Source of the DNA: a virus
DNA: 64,000 bases
Reading direction: 5' to 3' (one strand)
IMG/VR virus record: IMGVR_UViG_3300049491_000465
Coordinates: 1 to 64,000 of that record
The notes below the pieces were generated by a model. That model was not told the DNA's origin, ran no database searches, and saw nothing but the letters and a program-made list of their open reading frames with translations. Positions 55,978-63,971 of this stretch are shown here, one piece after another (position 1 is the stretch's first letter; every line of letters starts with the position of its first letter). The translations under genes were made by a program, and so were the position numbers.

Positions 55978-57027
55978 ATGTCTGGATGTGGATCTTGCGG
56001 AAGCAAAAAGAAATGTAATTGCCCGGAACAAATTCCTGGGCCAATTGGACTTACCGGCCCTCAAGGCCCACAAGGTCCTACCGGTGATCAGCCGGCTTAC
56101 GAATGGAATGGAACTCAAATCAGATTTGAGAATCCTGATGGATCATGGGGTCCATGGGTGAATCTTCAAGGACCTCCGGGACCATGTTCTTCTGGTACAC
56201 AAGGATTGCAAGGACCACAGGGTCCTGCTGGGCCTGCTGGTCCAAGCGGACCTGCTGGTGTGTCTGGTCCTCAAGGTATAGAAGGTCCTATCGGTCCTCA
56301 AGGTCCAGCCGGTCCATCTGTTATACTACCTGATTCAGGTTGGCAAGACTTACTTGGTTTTGAGTTTTACACATCTCAAATAAAGCCTCAAGCCAGAAGA
56401 ATTGGAAATATAGTTTATTTCAGAGGTACTGCAATTATTCCTTTAAGTTCAACGGCAGATGGATTGACCCTTGAAGATCCAGCAGGATATATTTCAGAAG
56501 CTTCTCCCTATTCTTATATTGGAGTTGGAGGTGTTGATGTTAATACTAATGGAAGTTTGATCTTCAACGATAACAACCCTATAATCCCTCCTACATTGGG
56601 AATAGTTCCTACGGCAGGTAATTATTTTGATAGTATTCGTATTAATCCACAAATAGCAATTAGGATTGTTGATACTTCAAGTGCTTCAGATTCAATAGCT
56701 TTGAGTGCCTGGTTGAATGTTCAGATTTTAGCAAATGGTAAGTTGCAAGTTGTAACTCTTAAAGATCCGGAAATAGCTTCTGGTAATTCAGGTTTACTTG
56801 GATCTTCTCATTTGCGATATATAACATCAAATATTAGATCTGGAGAGAATGTTCCTGATTACAATAATGCAGGATCAGATATACACAACTTTAGTGCCTC
56901 CGGTTTACAGCCTGTTATTGTTGATGCAAGTGTAAATACATATACATTTTCTTGTGATGCATCTTTAGCAGAACAAGTTGGTGGTTTTGCTTTTACTTTA
57001 GATGGATTGACATCTTTTATAGTATAA
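55978..57027 (+). CDS. Collagen-like fibre protein
   Basis: The protein has 349 residues from the ATG at 55978; an in-frame TTG at 55969 was rejected because the ATG sits 13 nt downstream of the preceding stop with an A-rich leader. It starts with a Cys cluster ([12 protein letters not shown]). Two collagen-like G-x-y runs follow (about residues 20-36 and 63-108), separated by a short [14 protein letters not shown] segment common in phage fibres. The last ~230 residues are beta-rich and probably form the receptor-binding tip. Triple-helical collagen shafts are common in phage fibres. It is the last gene before the terminator. Confidence 0.8.
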   Translation: MSGCGSCGSKKKCNCPEQIPGPIGLTGPQGPQGPTGDQPAYEWNGTQIRFENPDGSWGPWVNLQGPPGPCSSGTQGLQGPQGPAGPAGPSGPAGVSGPQGIEGPIGPQGPAGPSVILPDSGWQDLLGFEFYTSQIKPQARRIGNIVYFRGTAIIPLSSTADGLTLEDPAGYISEASPYSYIGVGGVDVNTNGSLIFNDNNPIIPPTLGIVPTAGNYFDSIRINPQIAIRIVDTSSASDSIALSAWLNVQILANGKLQVVTLKDPEIASGNSGLLGSSHLRYITSNIRSGENVPDYNNAGSDIHNFSASGLQPVIVDASVNTYTFSCDASLAEQVGGFAFTLDGLTSFIV

Positions 57028-57088
57028 TTTATTATATTAGTACTCTATTAGTATTGTTCCAATACTTGCACAGCTAAAAACCCAACCT

Positions 57089-57132
57089 AAAAAAAAGACC
57101 CCCACTCTGTAATAGAATGGGGGTCTTTTTTT
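57089..57132. terminator. Bidirectional intrinsic terminator between convergent blocks
   Basis: Perfect stem GACCCCCA (57097-57104) with TGGGGGTC (57118-57125), extended by an A-run on the left and a T-run (57126-57132) on the right; loop GTAAT with a TCT/AGA inner stem. U-tracts follow on both strands, so it can stop the rightward block and the leftward block. The right arm touches the stop codon of the leftward gene at 57131. Confidence 0.85.
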
Positions 57133-57382
57133 ATTTAGAGTACTTCTTTGCGAATTTTAATATGAATGCATTTTCAAGACATGCTCTGTTCAATCCGTCT
57201 GCTTTTGTTAAAGCCCAATAATAATCTCCTGCAAGAACAGCTTTCATAAATGAACCTGCTCCTCTTTCGTATCTTTCAACATCAATTTGTTTATTGATTA
57301 TTTTGGTGCAAACTTCAGCTACATTTTCATTACCAGATTTGGTTAATGCTTTAAGCATTTCATCTCTTGTTAAATTATTCAT
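57131..57382 (-). CDS. Hypothetical protein, last gene of leftward block
   Basis: The 83-residue protein is helical, with a segment RYERGAGSFMKAVLAGDYYWALTKAD cut here into two halves: RYERGAGSFMKAVLAGDYY and WALTKAD. The rest is hydrophilic. No family recognised. Its start overlaps the preceding gene by 8 nt and it ends in the terminator. Confidence 0.65.
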   Translation of the reverse strand: MNNLTRDEMLKALTKSGNENVAEVCTKIINKQIDVERYERGAGSFMKAVLAGDYYWALTKADGLNRACLENAFILKFAKKYSK

Positions 57383-57767
57383 CGCTCATCATGTTTTTGA
57401 TGGTTGAAGGAATTAGTCTATCTGGAATTTCCATTCCATTGGCTATCATAAAAGCCAGCTCTATTGAGTCCCGGTATTCCTGATTAGTAAATCCTTTAAG
57501 AAATCTTATAGTACAATTTTCGAATCCGAATTCACGCTTAATATCTTCAGTTGTAGGAAGAATACATGGTTTTCCATCTGATGATTCTAATGAAAAATCA
57601 ACAAACTTATATTGATCTTTTATATAGATGTTTCTGCTTAAAAAGCTGATAAACTCTCTATTGTTTTTACAAAAGATTAAATAATGTTTTTTGCTTGATC
57701 TTAAACCTCTTAAAGGCTGAACATTCTGACGAATCTTTTTACTGTCGTCACTACTTTTCTGGTTCAT
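57375..57767 (-). CDS. Hypothetical protein
   Basis: The 130-residue protein has a basic N-terminal half and an acidic helical C-terminal half. No family recognised. Overlaps the gene before it (17 nt) and the gene after it (8 nt), consistent with one leftward operon. Confidence 0.65.
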   Translation of the reverse strand: MNQKSSDDSKKIRQNVQPLRGLRSSKKHYLIFCKNNREFISFLSRNIYIKDQYKFVDFSLESSDGKPCILPTTEDIKREFGFENCTIRFLKGFTNQEYRDSIELAFMIANGMEIPDRLIPSTIKNMMSDE

Positions 57768-58131
57768 ACTTCACATCATTAAATGATCCGTCATCCAATA
57801 TTGTTGACGTTCCCAGAACTCCCTGGGTAATAAACAACTGTTCCAATGAACTGATTACATCCCTCAAATGCTTTGCACTGTCAATTAAGCCCATTTGATG
57901 AGCGTAATGAATGTTTGCTGCTAAAGAGGTTACGAGAACTTCTTTTATGGCATTACAGCCATCTAAAGTAGGTTTTCCCTCAGAGTCTTTGTAGGCTTCT
58001 TCTCTTAGATTATCAGAAACCTCTAAAGAATACCTTGATGTTCTATGTTGTTTTGCATCAGTTCTATCCCTGTCAAAATTTTGTACTTCTATTTCAAGAA
58101 AGCTTACGACTTCAAATACTATTTTACTCAT
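57751..58131 (-). CDS. Hypothetical protein
   Basis: The 126-residue protein has an N-terminal beta hairpin-like part (KIVFEVVSFLEIEVQNF) and a helical end (YAHQMGLIDSAKHLRDVI). No family recognised. Overlaps the upstream gene by 8 nt. Confidence 0.65.
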   Translation of the reverse strand: MSKIVFEVVSFLEIEVQNFDRDRTDAKQHRTSRYSLEVSDNLREEAYKDSEGKPTLDGCNAIKEVLVTSLAANIHYAHQMGLIDSAKHLRDVISSLEQLFITQGVLGTSTILDDGSFNDVKYEPEK

Positions 58132-58438
58132 TTTCTTCCGGTCTTTTAATTTCTATTTCTTTTCTGCTTGTTACTTTATCAAGTAGTTCTGGTAGTACTT
58201 CCCATCCATCGCATTTTGCAACGTCATAAAATGGTTTTCCTTCATTGTTGTAATTTACTGATGGAAAAAATGCTTTCTTCAAACAATACATGTGAGGTCT
58301 TTCTCTGGTTCCGTTGAGAACCTCTTCATTAGACATCGGTATTTTTCCTGACGGCATGTGGATACATGATTCGCAAAGAGATGTCATTTTGAATTCACCA
58401 ACTGCTATTGCACGATGCTTAAACTTTTTGTCATTCAT
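58124..58438 (-). CDS. Cysteine-containing protein, possible zinc binder
   Basis: The 104-residue protein has CESC at residues 22-25, then single cysteines in MYCLKK (~52) and AKCDGW (~75). The spacing could form one zinc site, CxxC plus two. No known family. The C-terminal tail is charged. Confidence 0.6.
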   Translation of the reverse strand: MNDKKFKHRAIAVGEFKMTSLCESCIHMPSGKIPMSNEEVLNGTRERPHMYCLKKAFFPSVNYNNEGKPFYDVAKCDGWEVLPELLDKVTSRKEIEIKRPEENE

Positions 58439-58450
58439 TTCAAATCGTTT

Positions 58451-58744
58451 TTAAGGTTTCTTTTTTGATTTTATTTTGTTCTTCAGATAATCTAATCTTC
58501 TTTTTATCTGATCGATTTTAGTGATCTTTTCAGAGTCTTTTCGTTTAGCTTTGAAATAATGTTTAAATTGATTCATTGACGAAACGTGATACTTATCACA
58601 ATGTTCGCACAAATATATCCCTTTAATCGTTTTTCCTTCTCCTGTTTCTGAAACATCCCTATTTATGTAAAACCTAACTCTTCTTGCTTGTTTTTTTGTT
58701 AGCATTCTTTTCCCAGTAAACCAACATAATTCCCAATCGGTCAT
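58451..58744 (-). CDS. Basic small protein with CxxC-type site
   Basis: The 97-residue protein is highly basic. It has CEHCDKYHVSS (about residues 46-56), resembling a zinc-finger half site followed by a His, plus an upstream Cys (LCWFTGKR). The Lys-rich C-terminal helix suggests nucleic-acid binding. Function unknown. Confidence 0.6.
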   Translation of the reverse strand: MTDWELCWFTGKRMLTKKQARRVRFYINRDVSETGEGKTIKGIYLCEHCDKYHVSSMNQFKHYFKAKRKDSEKITKIDQIKRRLDYLKNKIKSKKKP

Positions 58745-58746
58745 CT

Positions 58747-58935
58747 TTAATTTGATCGATTTTTTGAATCGTATTCAATAAGTTCTTTTAGAAAAAACAA
58801 TTCCATTGAGAACATCCTGTTTCTCTCGATAAGGATCTCTTTTTCTGTATCATTTTTTTCTCTTAGGAAGTTTCTCATTAACTCCTCTTTTTGCATTTCA
58901 ATCTTTGAAATTCTGTTTTTGATTTTCTCAATCAT
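58747..58935 (-). CDS. Short coiled-coil protein
   Basis: The 62-residue protein is nearly all charged helix with a heptad-like distribution of Ile/Leu/Met, so a coiled-coil dimer is likely. It lies 2 nt upstream of the gene at 58744. No family recognised. Confidence 0.5.
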   Translation of the reverse strand: MIEKIKNRISKIEMQKEELMRNFLREKNDTEKEILIERNRMFSMELFFLKELIEYDSKNRSN

Positions 58936-58971
58936 GATTCAATTATTTAGTTTGACAAAAGGTTAAATTGA

Positions 58972-58997
58972 AAAGCCCCCTAATAAAAGGAGGCTTT
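58972..58997 (-). terminator. Intrinsic terminator-like hairpin between leftward genes
   Basis: A 10-bp stem with one mismatch pairs 58972-58981 with 58988-58997 around a 6-nt AATAAA loop. Read on the minus strand, it ends in GGGGGCTTTTC, so the U-run is short. It lies in a 125-nt gap after the signal-peptide gene and may split the leftward block into two transcripts. Nothing else is apparent in the gap; I found no clean TAnnTTTG promoter. Confidence 0.5.
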
Positions 58998-59060
58998 AAC
59001 CTAAACCACTATTCACTGAACTTGAATGTACATAAATATACAAATTTCTCTTATTAAATC

Positions 59061-59465
59061 CTAATTGTAAGATGTTAATTCCGAGTAGTTTGACGTTTTT
59101 GTACCTGAAGTATATTTAATACCATTTAAGTTGTAAGCCCTACCTATTCTGAGGCTTCCAGACCCTTCAATTATCGCATAAGAATAAACTGTTCCTGTAA
59201 GACTTGATACACAAGTGAATGTCAGCATGTTTTCTTCTTCGATATATTCATGGAGGTTTATGTAATAACATTGACTGGCTGTAACATTGCCATTTGCATC
59301 CATGACTATATGTGTCATATATTCATCAGCTACGTTTACTATGTAAATGTCATTAACACGCTCAATTACGACTCCATCTTTCGACCATTGAGACACCCTG
59401 AATGTTAATTGGGAATAAGATATCCCTGATAAAGCTATGAAGATAGCTAAGATTAAATTTTTCAT
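59061..59465 (-). CDS. Secreted or envelope protein with signal peptide
   Basis: The 134-residue protein starts with a clear signal peptide (basic MKN, hydrophobic core, cleavage likely after GISYSQ near residue 19), typical of Bacteroidota exported proteins. The mature part is beta-rich with two cysteines (in SQCYY and FTCVS). An exported phage protein from an early-type block might act on the envelope, for example to exclude other phages; that is speculation. Confidence 0.7.
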   Translation of the reverse strand: MKNLILAIFIALSGISYSQLTFRVSQWSKDGVVIERVNDIYIVNVADEYMTHIVMDANGNVTASQCYYINLHEYIEEENMLTFTCVSSLTGTVYSYAIIEGSGSLRIGRAYNLNGIKYTSGTKTSNYSELTSYN

Positions 59466-59471
59466 AAATCT

Positions 59472-59660
59472 TTAAAAATTGGTTTTTCGATATGTGTCAT
59501 TCAAATCATCCTCAATCAACTCCTGGGTTAATTTTTTGGCAAGATAAACAGAGCACTTGAATCTTTTCCGAATGTAAGCCTCAATTTCTTTTGGATCTTC
59601 TGGAAAATCTCTTCTGTCTCTATTTATTATCAGTTTTATTGATCTTCTCTTTGTACTCTT
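59472..59660 (-). CDS. Small hypothetical protein
   Basis: The longest frame starts at 59765 but would overlap the upstream gene by 146 nt. I prefer the internal ATG at 59660 (62 residues, MKSTKRRSIKLII), which leaves a ~40-nt overlap. The protein is basic at the start and acidic at the end. The start is uncertain. Confidence 0.45.
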   Translation of the reverse strand, partial: KSTKRRSIKLIINRDRRDFPEDPKEIEAYIRKRFKCSVYLAKKLTQELIEDDLNDTYRKTNF

Positions 59661-59928
59661 CATACACTTGTTTGTGAAATTTAGAATTGATTTTACTGTT
59701 TTGATCTTTCTCTGCATGAAACCACACTGGCACTTTCTTCCATTCTTCCCATTCAAGAGATTCATACCTTACAGAGATCACGTCATGATCTCTTTTAATG
59801 ATGAAAATAGCAGCTTTGATTTGTTCTTCTGTATGAACTCCTTTTAAAGGGAACAACCAGAATCTTGCACCTCCAACACCTAAAGCGTAATCGTACTTTA
59901 TGGTTGTATTTTCTACAAGTTCAGTCAT
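59620..59928 (-). CDS. Hypothetical protein
   Basis: The 102-residue protein has a Gly/Ala-rich first third (YALGVGGARFWLFPL) and then charged residues, ending in a Lys-rich tail. No family recognised. It begins exactly at the end of the upstream gene. Confidence 0.6.
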   Translation of the reverse strand: MTELVENTTIKYDYALGVGGARFWLFPLKGVHTEEQIKAAIFIIKRDHDVISVRYESLEWEEWKKVPVWFHAEKDQNSKINSKFHKQVYEEYKEKINKTDNK

Positions 59929-60290
59929 TAGTTGAACAGTTCTTGATCATTGGTGTGATCACCTTTTTGAGCATCTATCTCAAGTGTTTGTTTCACAGAT
60001 TTCATTACCTGAAGACAAACATCTTGATGATACGATATCAAGTCATCAATTATAATGATTGTGTTTACAGTATCTTCAATTTTTTGCAACTCTTCTTTCT
60101 TTGCTTTAATCTTGAACTGTAATCCTTGAGGAGAAGGTTCGATTTTAGCACAGGAGTATGAAGCATCAACTTTCATGAAGTGTTCTCCAAATCCAGGAGA
60201 ATGAAGTACGATTGATCCATTGATGTCGTACTTGTCAAGAATAGCCTTGATATCTTTCATGGCATTCTTTAGTTTAGGGTCAAATTTCAT
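59928..60290 (-). CDS. Hypothetical protein with NGSIVLHSPG motif
   Basis: The 120-residue protein has a start (KNAMKDIKAILDKYDI, then NGSIVLHSPGFGEHFMK) that looks like a small conserved phage family I have no name for. The second half is a charged helix. Overlaps the upstream gene by 11 nt. Confidence 0.6.
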   Translation of the reverse strand: MKFDPKLKNAMKDIKAILDKYDINGSIVLHSPGFGEHFMKVDASYSCAKIEPSPQGLQFKIKAKKEELQKIEDTVNTIIIIDDLISYHQDVCLQVMKSVKQTLEIDAQKGDHTNDQELFN

Positions 60291-60723
60291 TCAAATAATC
60301 GTAATTACCGCCAAAAAGATCTGGTTGTTTTGTGTATCCTCTCTTTCGACATTCGTTAATAAACACTTGTGGAGTCTTCACTCCATACTTTTGATCTTCA
60401 TGGATCAGGTACTCTATATCTAAGTAATCCCAACATTCATACACCCTTTTACAGCATCCGAAATTCTCTATTTGCTCTTCATATTCAAGATCAGAAATCT
60501 CTCTTGTTACGATAACTTCAATTGCTTTATCCATTGCTGGAGGACGTATTTTCCCAGGAAAATGATCAATTAAAAATAAAATATATCTGTTGTTTCTTCT
60601 TTCTTGTTTCCAGATGCAATACTTTATTTTCCATTTTGATTTAGGAAGCTTTTTTCTTAAGAATGCTTTTTCCTTATCTGTAAACTTTCTTCCTTTTACG
60701 TTGTAAAGATCATCAAGTTTCAT
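60280..60723 (-). CDS. Hypothetical basic protein
   Basis: The 147-residue protein is basic in the first half (KFTDKEKAFLRKKLPKSKW) and has a CC pair near residue 91. C-terminal segment FINECRKRGYTKQPDLFGG. No family recognised; could bind nucleic acid on charge alone. Confidence 0.6.
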   Translation of the reverse strand: MKLDDLYNVKGRKFTDKEKAFLRKKLPKSKWKIKYCIWKQERRNNRYILFLIDHFPGKIRPPAMDKAIEVIVTREISDLEYEEQIENFGCCKRVYECWDYLDIEYLIHEDQKYGVKTPQVFINECRKRGYTKQPDLFGGNYDYLNEI

Positions 60724-60748
60724 CAGTCTTTTTTTTTAATTTTTAGAA

Positions 60749-61048
60749 CTACACCAATTCATTTAAATGACGTAAACTGAACTCGATTTTTGAATTACAT
60801 CTCTCTAACTTCTCAATTAGACGAAGAACTTCGTCCGCAAAGCTTTCTGATTCATTAATTGATCTTTCATCTTCCACTTCTGGTTCAGAATATCTTTTGA
60901 TAATCTGTAATTTTGAATCCAAATCAAAAGTAAGACATTCAAAATGATTTACAGCGTTAGTTAGTCTTTCTGTTAATTCAACTAATTCAGGTCTTCTATC
61001 TCTCATTGGACGAGCGACCTCTTCACATTGTTTGTTTTTACTTACCAT
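60749..61048 (-). CDS. Short helical protein
   Basis: This 99-residue protein, acidic and helical, is likely a coiled coil or helical bundle. No family recognised. It overlaps the small membrane protein gene upstream by 11 nt. Confidence 0.55.
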   Translation of the reverse strand: MVSKNKQCEEVARPMRDRRPELVELTERLTNAVNHFECLTFDLDSKLQIIKRYSEPEVEDERSINESESFADEVLRLIEKLERCNSKIEFSLRHLNELV

Positions 61049-61181
61049 TTTGTTTTTCTAATTGTTTAATAATAATGTATCCCGTAAGGAATATAGCACC
61101 CAGTATAGCGTAGGTGTCGCTTTTGAATAAAAGACAGAAAAATGTTGATATTATTCCTGATGCGTAAAGAACTTTTTTCAT
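61038..61181 (-). CDS. 47-residue membrane protein
   Basis: A short frame from the ATG at 61181 to the stop at 61038 encodes 47 residues, with two hydrophobic stretches (about 5-18 and 24-39) around a short polar turn (FKSDTYAI) and a charged end. It starts with a basic MKK. Overlap of 11 nt with the downstream gene supports it being translated. Probably a small inner-membrane protein; function unknown. Confidence 0.6.
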   Translation of the reverse strand: MKKVLYASGIISTFFCLLFKSDTYAILGAIFLTGYIIIKQLEKQNGK

Positions 61182-61202
61182 TTGTTAATTTTTAAAATTT
61201 AA

Positions 61203-61254
61203 CATAACAAAGCGTAAGCGAGACTTCGCCATCGCCTACTTGCCTTCCGTTATG
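61203..61254. repeat. GC-rich imperfect palindrome
   Basis: CATAAC (61203-61208) and GTTATG (61249-61254) are exact inverted repeats framing an inner imperfect pair: GCGTAAGCGA (61212-61221) against TCGCCTACTTGC (61232-61243). The interior is far richer in G and C than its surroundings. It begins in the 68-nt gap after the gene that stops at 61250. It may be a terminator-like hairpin, a REP-like element or an attC-like folded site. Confidence 0.5.
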
Positions 61255-61690
61255 AACCATATTTCTCTAAAAATGATACTACATCACTTATGTCTCGAAT
61301 TTTTGTTTTTAAATTCCTCATGTCAAATAATCCATAATTCGATGCAAGATCATGTTCAACATCTGCACTTTCTATTTTTTGTTCAATTATACTTTCTTCA
61401 GGAGGAGAATTATGAGAAATTTCAAACCCCCAATCACCATCGTGATCAAGATAAAATATAAGGGTTCTCATATTGGTATCTCTTGAAACTAAAACTTCTT
61501 TCATATTATCTAAAGAATAATCGAAAGTGAAATCTGGACTGTCGAAAGCGAATTGTAATGCTTCTGAAATAATTATTACTTCTTCATCTGAAATAATCCC
61601 TTCATTTACATGAAAAAACATTGCATCAATTCCAACTCTAACATTAATTAAAAGTTCTAATGAATCTTCTGTAAAAGAAATTGTTGTCAT
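61250..61690 (-). CDS. Hypothetical acidic protein
   Basis: The 146-residue protein is strongly acidic, with a strand-rich centre (LIFYLDHDGDWGFEISHN) and a helical end. Acidic pI and small size recall DNA-mimic or anti-defence proteins but nothing specific supports that. Its 3' end coincides with the palindrome at 61203-61254. Confidence 0.6.
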   Translation of the reverse strand: MTTISFTEDSLELLINVRVGIDAMFFHVNEGIISDEEVIIISEALQFAFDSPDFTFDYSLDNMKEVLVSRDTNMRTLIFYLDHDGDWGFEISHNSPPEESIIEQKIESADVEHDLASNYGLFDMRNLKTKIRDISDVVSFLEKYGS

Positions 61691-61920
61691 ACTATTCCAA
61701 GTTTTTTAAAGCTCCATTGATACTTACATTTAGGACATGTTACATATAGCCATTTACGATTCCTGAATCCTTTGACTTTATATCCGGCTTCATGATCGTA
61801 ATGCTCTATTTTTAGCCCTTTAAGAAAAACAAAAGAGGATTCTTTCGAATCTGTTCTTCTACACCATTTACAATCTTTTTGATCCAACTCTTGTTGGTGT
61901 TCCTCAATTGATTTTATCAT
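61687..61920 (-). CDS. Zinc-ribbon-like small protein
   Basis: The protein has 77 residues from the ATG at 61920 (a start at 61941 is possible but increases the overlap with the upstream gene to 38 nt). CKWC (about residues 17-20) and CPKC (about 62-65) form two CxxC knuckles, fitting a zinc ribbon. It may bind nucleic acid. No specific family recognised. Confidence 0.6.
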   Translation of the reverse strand: MIKSIEEHQQELDQKDCKWCRRTDSKESSFVFLKGLKIEHYDHEAGYKVKGFRNRKWLYVTCPKCKYQWSFKKLGIV

Positions 61921-62152
61921 TTTTAACAGTTGAAGGGTCAATGAAACTTTTGTTTTTAATTAAATAATCCCAATGCTTCTCGAATCTTTCTACTTTTCGA
62001 TACCTTGGAACAATAAAGAATATGGTTTTTGGTATTTTGATTAATCCCCAAAATATTAATCTTACAAGCTTCAATTCATAAACAGTTCCGACATCTCTAT
62101 CGGAACTTTGTATGCTTGAAACTTTATAAGATACTAATTGAATTTTACTCAT
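61904..62152 (-). CDS. Hypothetical protein with one hydrophobic segment
   Basis: The 82-residue protein has a basic hydrophobic stretch (LVRLIFWGLIKIPKTIFFIV, about residues 29-48), so it may associate with the membrane. No family recognised. Start overlaps the nuclease stop by 4 nt. Confidence 0.55.
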   Translation of the reverse strand: MSKIQLVSYKVSSIQSSDRDVGTVYELKLVRLIFWGLIKIPKTIFFIVPRYRKVERFEKHWDYLIKNKSFIDPSTVKNDKIN

Positions 62153-62928
62153 ACAGTAACGATTTTCTTTGCTTTTGTAGCATCAACACAAAGACTTTCA
62201 GCTAATGGACAATTCTTGCAATTGGATTCCATTGGCCGGGTGTAATAACCTTTGCTTTCATGCCGGTTAATTTTTTCGATTGTAGATCTAATTGCTTCTT
62301 GTAGTTCGTACTTCTCCAACGTACCCATCAATTTCTTAATGATTTTGTATTCTGGAGTCGGTTTGTAATCAAACACAAGGTAGTAGAATGGCACATCCTT
62401 TCCATACAGTATCTCATACAGAGTTTTATACATATAAACCTGCGTATGATCCATATTATGAGGAAAATGCCAACAGTAGGGTCCAAATTGAGAATAAATA
62501 TTCTCTGTCAGTTTAAGATCAAATATCACATCCGGAAGAGGTCCATCTGTATCATCCCATACTGATCCAGTAAAATCAATTTCACCACACATGAAAAGAT
62601 CCTTCTCAAACTCATGTTCTAAATACAATTGAGTTTTATCAATTTTAATTCTGTGAGCATTAAGGACGTTTGGAAACTCCATTGCTTGCATATCAATACG
62701 CAATTGAGCAGTAGATTTGTTTCCGTTTTTCAATCTCTTCAGATCGGTTATTTTCTTCCCTTTTGCTCCAGAGCCTAAACAGAGAGTCTCAAAGTAAGCC
62801 CCTCTGTTCATAGCTTCTGACGGAATTAAATCGTGAGTCTTATCAATGTAAACTTTTTTGAGCTTCATCGGACAATAATCATCCGTGTTGAACGCTTTGA
62901 TTAATGATTGACTGATTTTTAGTACCAT
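62149..62928 (-). CDS. Cas4/RecB-like PD-(D/E)XK nuclease with four cysteines
   Basis: This 259-residue protein matches the RecB/Cas4 exonuclease fold. RGAYFETLCLG is the helix before the active site, CGEIDF supplies an acid, IFDLKL gives D137 and K139 (the D-x-K motif), and MDHTQVYMY is the family's Q-x-x-x-Y helix. Cys19 (DDYCPMK) plus CKNCPLAESLC (C237, C240, C247) is the four-cysteine arrangement that holds an Fe-S cluster in Cas4 and AddB. In phages such enzymes process DNA ends during replication or recombination. It overlaps the DnaA-like gene upstream by 50 nt. No Cas1/Cas2 or CRISPR is nearby. Confidence 0.8.
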   Translation of the reverse strand: MVLKISQSLIKAFNTDDYCPMKLKKVYIDKTHDLIPSEAMNRGAYFETLCLGSGAKGKKITDLKRLKNGNKSTAQLRIDMQAMEFPNVLNAHRIKIDKTQLYLEHEFEKDLFMCGEIDFTGSVWDDTDGPLPDVIFDLKLTENIYSQFGPYCWHFPHNMDHTQVYMYKTLYEILYGKDVPFYYLVFDYKPTPEYKIIKKLMGTLEKYELQEAIRSTIEKINRHESKGYYTRPMESNCKNCPLAESLCVDATKAKKIVTV

Positions 62929-63451
62929 ATAGATTTGTTTTAGTAGTGTTACAGAATATTGAATTTATTCTCTCAGAAACTTCATCTCTCAAATCGTCTC
63001 CTCTTAAATAGGAGTCAAGTAGGTTCTGTTTTATCTTGATTACCAATTCTTCAAGCTTATCCATTTCCTGTATCAATTCGTAGAATGATTGGTCTTGAAG
63101 TTTTTGAAATTGTTCATCACTTTTCTTTGATCGAAACAGAAATTCTCTTCTGATTGGATCGAATAGATTCTTGTAGTTTTTGTAGTTCTGACTGTACAAT
63201 TCAATATGCTCAACAAGACCATGTGTAATTGATGAATGGTCTTTATTAACCAAAGTAGCTACATCTATATTGCTTTCTTCGATTTCATCCATTAACGCAT
63301 ACATCATGTATCTTGAGAATACTACTTCTTGTTTTCTGTTTTTTGAATAGATATCATTCCTGTTTAAGCCTAAATAGCTTGATATAATCTCCAAGGCAAG
63401 ACAGAAATTTAATTTGGTACTATTCTTTATTAAATTTGAATTCTTTCTCAT
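62879..63451 (-). CDS. Stand-alone DnaA domain-IV-like DNA-binding protein
   Basis: The 190-residue protein contains a DnaA C-terminal (domain IV) pattern: ISSYLGLNRNDIYSKNRKQE, then VVFSRYMMYAL and DHSSITHG (residues 71-78), the DHSTVxHA-type signature helix that reads the DnaA box. There is no AAA+ ATPase part, so it cannot be a full initiator. The remaining ~110 residues are helical and charged. It may bind DnaA boxes on the phage origin or compete with host DnaA. It overlaps the nuclease gene by 50 nt. Confidence 0.75.
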   Translation of the reverse strand: MRKNSNLIKNSTKLNFCLALEIISSYLGLNRNDIYSKNRKQEVVFSRYMMYALMDEIEESNIDVATLVNKDHSSITHGLVEHIELYSQNYKNYKNLFDPIRREFLFRSKKSDEQFQKLQDQSFYELIQEMDKLEELVIKIKQNLLDSYLRGDDLRDEVSERINSIFCNTTKTNLYGTKNQSIINQSVQHG

Positions 63452-63454
63452 AAT

Positions 63455-63742
63455 CTAATCGATGTCGTAATTTGTTTTACCTAGATCTTTCAGTATTTCA
63501 ACTGAGTTAATGTTTGGGTCTGATAATTTATCATAGTTGAGATGAAGCTGTAAACACACCTTTTTTATCACCCTTTCTTTGAATTTAACAACCCTTTTCT
63601 CTTCGTTGATGATAAGTATTACCTCAACTGCTTTGGTTACAACTGGAACAGGAAACTCAACTTTTCTTCCATTTGGATTTATCTTGTAAGTTTTCTCGTT
63701 GTACTTGATTGATACTTTTGCGAGTTTAATTGATCCTCTCAT
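63455..63742 (-). CDS. Hypothetical protein
   Basis: The 95-residue protein has a strand-rich, basic first 60 residues (KVSIKYNEKTYKINPNGRKV) and a helical end. Could be a small beta-barrel-like protein. No family recognised. Overlaps the upstream gene by 17 nt. Confidence 0.6.
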   Translation of the reverse strand: MRGSIKLAKVSIKYNEKTYKINPNGRKVEFPVPVVTKAVEVILIINEEKRVVKFKERVIKKVCLQLHLNYDKLSDPNINSVEILKDLGKTNYDID

Positions 63743-63971
63743 CGACGTTCTTTACTGAATTCCACAAAATTGATAGTTTTTCATAAGGGATTTTGACCAC
63801 AAGATCTCTTCCACCAAGGAAAATGATGGTACTGGACTCCGGGTTTTCTCCAGGCATTATTCCAGACACATGTTTTAAATCAAATTGTATTTCCTCCTCT
63901 TGATCGATGCTCTTCCCAAGTAACTCGGTATGGTATTCATCTGTAAAGATTATTGTTGATTTTATTATCAT
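63726..63971 (-). CDS. Hypothetical protein
   Basis: The 81-residue protein is acidic and beta-rich (STIIFLGGRDLVVKIPYEKL near the middle). No family recognised. Its ATG overlaps the stop of a gene entering from beyond the window (ATGA). Confidence 0.6.
   Translation of the reverse strand: MIIKSTIIFTDEYHTELLGKSIDQEEEIQFDLKHVSGIMPGENPESSTIIFLGGRDLVVKIPYEKLSILWNSVKNVDERIN

Noticed and set aside
57028-57130. Possible tRNA or structured RNA in the convergent gap
   Set aside because: The only strong structure is a symmetrical hairpin with flanking A and T runs, fully explained as a bidirectional terminator.
59865-60122. Rightward ORF inside the leftward block
   Set aside because: It is antisense to two well-packed leftward genes and its product has the hydrophobic composition typical of shadow frames.
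62149-62928. CRISPR adaptation module suggested by the Cas4-like gene
   Set aside because: No Cas1, Cas2 or repeat-spacer array is present in the window.
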